Part shown: one piece after another, positions 60,536-64,000 of the stretch
How positions within the stretch are numbered: position 1 is the stretch's first letter
Layout of the letters: each line of letters begins with the position of its first letter
Assembly (NCBI GenBank): GCA_020638095.1
Contig: JACKJF010000003.1
Coordinates: 248,001-312,000, forward strand
Direction: 5' to 3'
Origin: Hyphomicrobiaceae bacterium
GTDB taxonomy: Bacteria > Pseudomonadota > Alphaproteobacteria > Rhizobiales > Devosiaceae
Length of the DNA stretch: 64,000 nucleotides
The notes under the pieces: generated by a model
The model's database searches: none
Seen by the model: only the letters and a program-made list of their open reading frames with translations
Told to the model about the DNA's origin: nothing
Made by a program: the position numbers and the translations under genes

Positions 60536-61903
60536 CTATTCGCCCGGCGCCTGCACCCGCGGGGCGCGCTCCGGCAGGAGCTTGAAAATCCCGAAAAGGC
60601 TCGTCTCGATGCCGACATGCCGGTTGGTCCACCAGGCGATGGCGCACTGTGCGACAAACCGTGACGCGGCATTGACAATGGCCGCGCCGATAAGCCCGTA
60701 AGCCGGGATCACCACAACCTGGATCGCCATGCCAACGAGCATGATCGACCCGAAAATGCGAACATAGTCGCGCTCGTGGCCCGTCATCATCATGACGATG
60801 CGTGTCGGGCCGGTCGCGGCATCGGCCAGCAATCCGACCGAGAGGATGATCAGGATCAGCTGGCCGCCGGCATAATGATCGCCAAAGAGCGACAGAATCA
60901 GGTCGCCGAAAAGCATGAAGCCGGCGAACACGGCCAATGAAAACAGAAACCCGGCCCAGGCATTGAAAGTTGTCACCGCCTGCGCCTGGCGCATTTCCCC
61001 GGCATGATAATGCTTGGCCACCATCGGCGCGACGACGAGCGTGATCGCAAACATGAAAAGGGTCATGAGGCCGGCGGTGCGAAAGGCATTGAAATAAATG
61101 CCCGCGCTCGCCTCGGCGACTAGAAGCCCGACCAGGACGATATCGACGTTAAGCGCGGCCGAATCGACCACCGTGCCCACGAGGAACCAGCGCGATGCCT
61201 CGCCGCGCGCCGCCCAATAGGTCCGAAGGCCCGAAAAGCTCACGCCGTTTTCATAATGCCGCCAGCCTGCCGCCAAGAACTGCAGCGCCATGGCCACCGC
61301 CAGCAGCAGGGCCGTGAGCACCAGGGCACCCGCCCCGGACACTTCGACATGAAGCAGATAGAGAAGCCACACCGCACCCGGCACGAGCACCCGCCAGATC
61401 ACGTCGCGTGGCAGAAGCGCCGTCCAGACGGAACCCTGCGCCCTGAGCACCGAGGACCCATATTCCGCCGCCGCCATCGGCAGTATGAGCAGGACCGTCG
61501 CAAATAGATGTGCCACCGACCAGAGCCCTCCGCCGAGCAGACCCATGGCGAGCGCCACCAGAACCAGAAGCGCGCTCAGCACGCCGCTGGCGATGAGCAC
61601 CAGGGCCCAGCCCGACCGGACCGCATTGGCCGCCCGCTCGGGGCGACCCGCGACTTCCTCTTCAGGCCAGAACCTCAGGATGGCCGTCTGCTGCCCGACG
61701 CTCGCCCCGATCGCGACCACCGTCGCCAACGCAAAACCGAAGGCAAACTGCCCATAGGGAACCGGACCCATGGTGCGGCTTAGAACCACGAACATCAGGT
61801 AGGTGAGGCCGGCCGTGGCCACCTTGATGACGAGCGAAGCCACGGACTTCCAGAAGCCCGCCCTCACAACAGATCCAATTTCGTCCTGCGGCGGAACGCT
61901 CAT
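60536..61903 (-). CDS. Oligosaccharide flippase / MOP-family membrane protein
   Basis: This 455-residue protein has about twelve to fourteen hydrophobic helices and the family opening GFWKSVASLVIKVATAGLTYLMFVVLSRTMGP followed by YGQFAFGFALA, typical of Wzx/polysaccharide-biosynthesis flippases of the MOP superfamily. It may move a lipid-linked saccharide across the inner membrane. No glycosyltransferase genes lie near it, so its substrate cannot be inferred. Confidence 0.82.
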   Translation of the reverse strand: MSVPPQDEIGSVVRAGFWKSVASLVIKVATAGLTYLMFVVLSRTMGPVPYGQFAFGFALATVVAIGASVGQQTAILRFWPEEEVAGRPERAANAVRSGWALVLIASGVLSALLVLVALAMGLLGGGLWSVAHLFATVLLILPMAAAEYGSSVLRAQGSVWTALLPRDVIWRVLVPGAVWLLYLLHVEVSGAGALVLTALLLAVAMALQFLAAGWRHYENGVSFSGLRTYWAARGEASRWFLVGTVVDSAALNVDIVLVGLLVAEASAGIYFNAFRTAGLMTLFMFAITLVVAPMVAKHYHAGEMRQAQAVTTFNAWAGFLFSLAVFAGFMLFGDLILSLFGDHYAGGQLILIILSVGLLADAATGPTRIVMMMTGHERDYVRIFGSIMLVGMAIQVVVIPAYGLIGAAIVNAASRFVAQCAIAWWTNRHVGIETSLFGIFKLLPERAPRVQAPGE

Positions 61904-62002
61904 ACATTGCGGCCAGAAAACGTGTCGACCCGGCCTTTATCGCGCACAATCTCTATCAAGGTCTTACTATCGCGCTTTTTTTGCCCTAGGAGTGGGGTGC
62001 GG

Positions 62003-62021
62003 CGCCCCGCTTTGCGGGGCG
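62003..62021 (+). other. Hairpin in the leader of the NAD-glutamate dehydrogenase gene
   Basis: CGCCCCGC and GCGGGGCG form an 8-base-pair stem with a TTT loop 27 bases before the start codon. There is no T-run downstream, so it is more likely a leader structure than a terminator. Confidence 0.4.
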
Positions 62022-62048
62022 AAAGACCAAGTCGAACGAGGGGCCATC

Positions 62049-64000
62049 ATGTCGACTTCCATCACCGACAAAAGCGAGCGCGCCAATATTCACGCGGCCG
62101 CCATGCGCAAGGCCGGGGAGGATGCCGGCCTCGCAAGATTCTTCGAACTCTGCATCGATGCCATCGACGCTCAGGACCTCGACGACAACACGCCCGAAGA
62201 GTGGGTGGAGCTCCTCACTCGTTCGCATGGCCACCTTGGCGAACGCCGCGCCAATCCCTATTCGGTCACCTATTGGCGGCTTGACGAGCATGACCCCTGG
62301 GCGCCCGCCATTCTCGACATCTACACGCGCGACATGCCGTTCCTCGTCGATTCCGTTTTGGCAGCCCTGCGCGACCAGAACGCCCATATCCGCGCCTTCA
62401 TTCACCCCATCCTGCCGGTCGAGGACCGCGACGGCGCCGTGCACATGCTCGCCGAACCCGGCACCGGTGGCCGTCAGGAAAGCTTCCTGCAGGTTCAGAT
62501 CAACCCGGTGGCCGAAGGCCCCGAACTCGAGGCGCTGACCGGCGAAATCGAGGAAGTGCTGACCATGGTCCGCCGGGCCGTGCGCGGCTGGCGCCCGATG
62601 CTCGAAAAGCTCAAGAACCTCGTTTCCTCCTACCGCCAGAACCCGCCCGACGTGCCGAGCGCCGCGCTCGCCGAAGCCCTTCACTTCCTGGCCTGGCTCG
62701 CCGACCACAATTTCACTTTCCTCGGCATGCGCGAATACCGGCTCGAAGGTCACGGCCCCCACGCAAAACTCGAGCCTATCGAGGGTTCCGGCCTCGGCAT
62801 TCTCGAGGATCCGAAGCTGCTTTTCCTGCGCAACGGTCCCGACTATGTCGAAATGACCGAGCAGCACGTCGCCTTCCTGCAGACTTCGGCCCCGATCATG
62901 GTCACCAAGTCCAACATCCGCTCGCGCATCCATCGCCGCGGCCACATGGACTATGTCGGCGTCAAGCTTTACGGCGAGAACGGCCAGCTATCGGGCGAAT
63001 TGCGCGTGCTCGGTCTCTTCACCTCCATGTCGCTGGCGACCCCGCACACCGAAGTGCCGATTATCCGCCGCAAGATTTCCGACGTGATGAAACGCTCGGG
63101 CCATGACGCCAACAGCCATGCCGGCAAGGCGCTGATGGCCGCGCTCGACAATTACCCGCGCGATGAGCTTTTCCAGATCGGCGACAACGACCTCTACGAA
63201 TTCGCCACGGTCATCGCCGCCCTGCCCGACCGGCCGCAGGTCAGGGTCCTGCCGCGCATCGACCGCTTCGACAATTACGTCTCGGCCCTGCTCTTCGTGC
63301 CCCGCGAACGCTACGATTCATCCCTTCGGCGCAAGGTCGGCGAATATCTCGCCGACCAGTATGACGGGCGCGTTTCGGCCTATTACCCGCACTTCCCCGA
63401 AGGGGAGATGGTGCGCGTTCATTTCATCATCGGGCGCAATGGCGGCACCACGCCGCGTCCGCGCCGGGTCGATCTCGAAGCGGCGGTCACTCAGATGACC
63501 CGCTCGTTCGCCGACCGCATGGCCGACATTGCCGAAGACCCGAGTGCCATCGCCATCTATTCGGAAGCGTTCGGTTCGTCCTACCAGTCGGCGCACAATG
63601 AGCAGGACGCACTGGGCGACATCGCTATTTGCGCAAAACTTGAGGGCGCCGGCGACATAGCGGTGCGCCTCAAACCCGGCCACGGCCCCAACCAGTATGT
63701 CCTGAGGTTCTTTCACGCCGACACCTCGATCCCGCTGTCGGACCGGGTGCCGATGCTCGAAGCTTTCGGCTTTCGCGTCATCGACGAAGAATCCTACAAT
63801 ATTTCGCCATCGGGCAGGCCGGTCGTTCACCTCAATGAAATGCATGTCGCGCCGCCGGAGGACGCAACGGTCGAGCTTTCCGATCTCGCCCCGCGCCTCG
63901 AAGAGGCAATCCACGCCATCTGGGACAGCCGCGCCGAAAGCGATCCGCTCAACAAGCTCGTCGTGACCGCCGGGTTCGACTGGACCCGCGTGACGCTCGT
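62049..64000 (+). CDS. NAD-specific glutamate dehydrogenase, N-terminal 650 residues (3' partial)
   Basis: The frame opens at an ATG with GAGGGG upstream and runs off the end of the window after 650 codons. The start STSITDKSERANIHAAAMRK and the blocks PYSVTYWRLDEH, DIYTRDMPFLVDSVLAAL, FIHPILPVEDRDG and LHFLAWLADHNFTFLGMREYRLEG belong to the large (about 1600-residue) NAD-GDH family of alphaproteobacteria, which degrades glutamate to 2-oxoglutarate. Only the N-terminal regulatory half is visible; the catalytic domain lies beyond. No internal stop is present in the visible part. Confidence 0.93.
   Translation, partial: MSTSITDKSERANIHAAAMRKAGEDAGLARFFELCIDAIDAQDLDDNTPEEWVELLTRSHGHLGERRANPYSVTYWRLDEHDPWAPAILDIYTRDMPFLVDSVLAALRDQNAHIRAFIHPILPVEDRDGAVHMLAEPGTGGRQESFLQVQINPVAEGPELEALTGEIEEVLTMVRRAVRGWRPMLEKLKNLVSSYRQNPPDVPSAALAEALHFLAWLADHNFTFLGMREYRLEGHGPHAKLEPIEGSGLGILEDPKLLFLRNGPDYVEMTEQHVAFLQTSAPIMVTKSNIRSRIHRRGHMDYVGVKLYGENGQLSGELRVLGLFTSMSLATPHTEVPIIRRKISDVMKRSGHDANSHAGKALMAALDNYPRDELFQIGDNDLYEFATVIAALPDRPQVRVLPRIDRFDNYVSALLFVPRERYDSSLRRKVGEYLADQYDGRVSAYYPHFPEGEMVRVHFIIGRNGGTTPRPRRVDLEAAVTQMTRSFADRMADIAEDPSAIAIYSEAFGSSYQSAHNEQDALGDIAICAKLEGAGDIAVRLKPGHGPNQYVLRFFHADTSIPLSDRVPMLEAFGFRVIDEESYNISPSGRPVVHLNEMHVAPPEDATVELSDLAPRLEEAIHAIWDSRAESDPLNKLVVTAGFDWTRVTL

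Noticed and set aside
1..64000. tRNA, rRNA and large riboswitch genes
   Set aside because: I looked for tRNA-like T-loop sequences and leader structures in the gaps and found none convincing; a covariance-model scan would be decisive.

Overview
The window is a GC-rich, gene-dense stretch of a chromosome from an alphaproteobacterium, most likely order Hyphomicrobiales and close to Devosiaceae (Devosia/Pelagibacterium type). The placement is an inference from gene content and order: zinc-ribbon protein-ftsE-ftsX-plsC; DUF2125 followed by convergent tyrC-hisC; tlpA/argH/lysA; a PduO-type cobalamin adenosyltransferase after a twin-TM protein; pyc; a large NAD-glutamate dehydrogenase; and an alphaproteobacterial type LexA box (GTTC-N7-GTTC). 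I see no rRNA, tRNA, CRISPR array, prophage or insertion sequence. The longest gene-free stretch is about 300 bases (50111-50410).

Layout. 1-10.2 kb: end of a YqaA/DedA-like gene, dsbB, HNH nuclease, an esterase/alkA pair, gluQ, an NmrA-like dehydrogenase with a divergent LysR regulator, twin-TM protein, cobalamin adenosyltransferase, rhomboid protease, acetyltransferase, tlpA and argH. 10.2-25 kb: lysA, an MFS exporter with a divergent MerR regulator, lrgAB, a CpdR-like receiver, the zinc-ribbon/ftsEX/plsC block, an SOS-box gene, GGCT, DUF2125, tyrC, hisC, a methyltransferase, gloB and a GNAT. 25-32 kb: fumC, rpmF (L32), mtgA, ispA, a patatin and ispG.

32.2-36.9 kb holds the most unusual block. 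A cysteine-free ArsR-type repressor with a perfect 12-bp inverted repeat at its own promoter leads eight tightly packed same-strand genes: four SRPBCC/AHSA1-fold proteins, a DUF1801 protein, an alpha/beta hydrolase, a YdeI-like protein and a DUF4287/DUF5655 protein. It looks like one autoregulated unit of small-ligand-binding proteins of unknown purpose.

37-50 kb: a Bcr/CflA exporter, DUF3422, DUF1232, pyc with a coupled TfoX-like gene, and a proline/glycine-betaine ABC transporter (proVWX) with a second, separate binding protein. 48.9-55 kb: a branched-chain amino acid transporter (livJ, livGFHM) split by a MerR-TipAS regulator. 55-58.9 kb: an adaptation half-set of chemotaxis genes (cheD, cheR, cheB, cheY) plus a divergent small protein with a CheZ/CheT-like DxxxQ motif; no cheA, cheW or receptor is present. 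59-64 kb: leuC, an oligosaccharide flippase and the first 650 codons of an NAD-glutamate dehydrogenase.

Regulatory signals readable from the sequence include two MerR-type promoters with 19-bp spacers, a LexA box, a sigma-54 -24/-12 element, paired operators between the LysR and NmrA genes, a 10-bp-period repeat near proX, and several perfect hairpins acting as terminators or 3' end structures.
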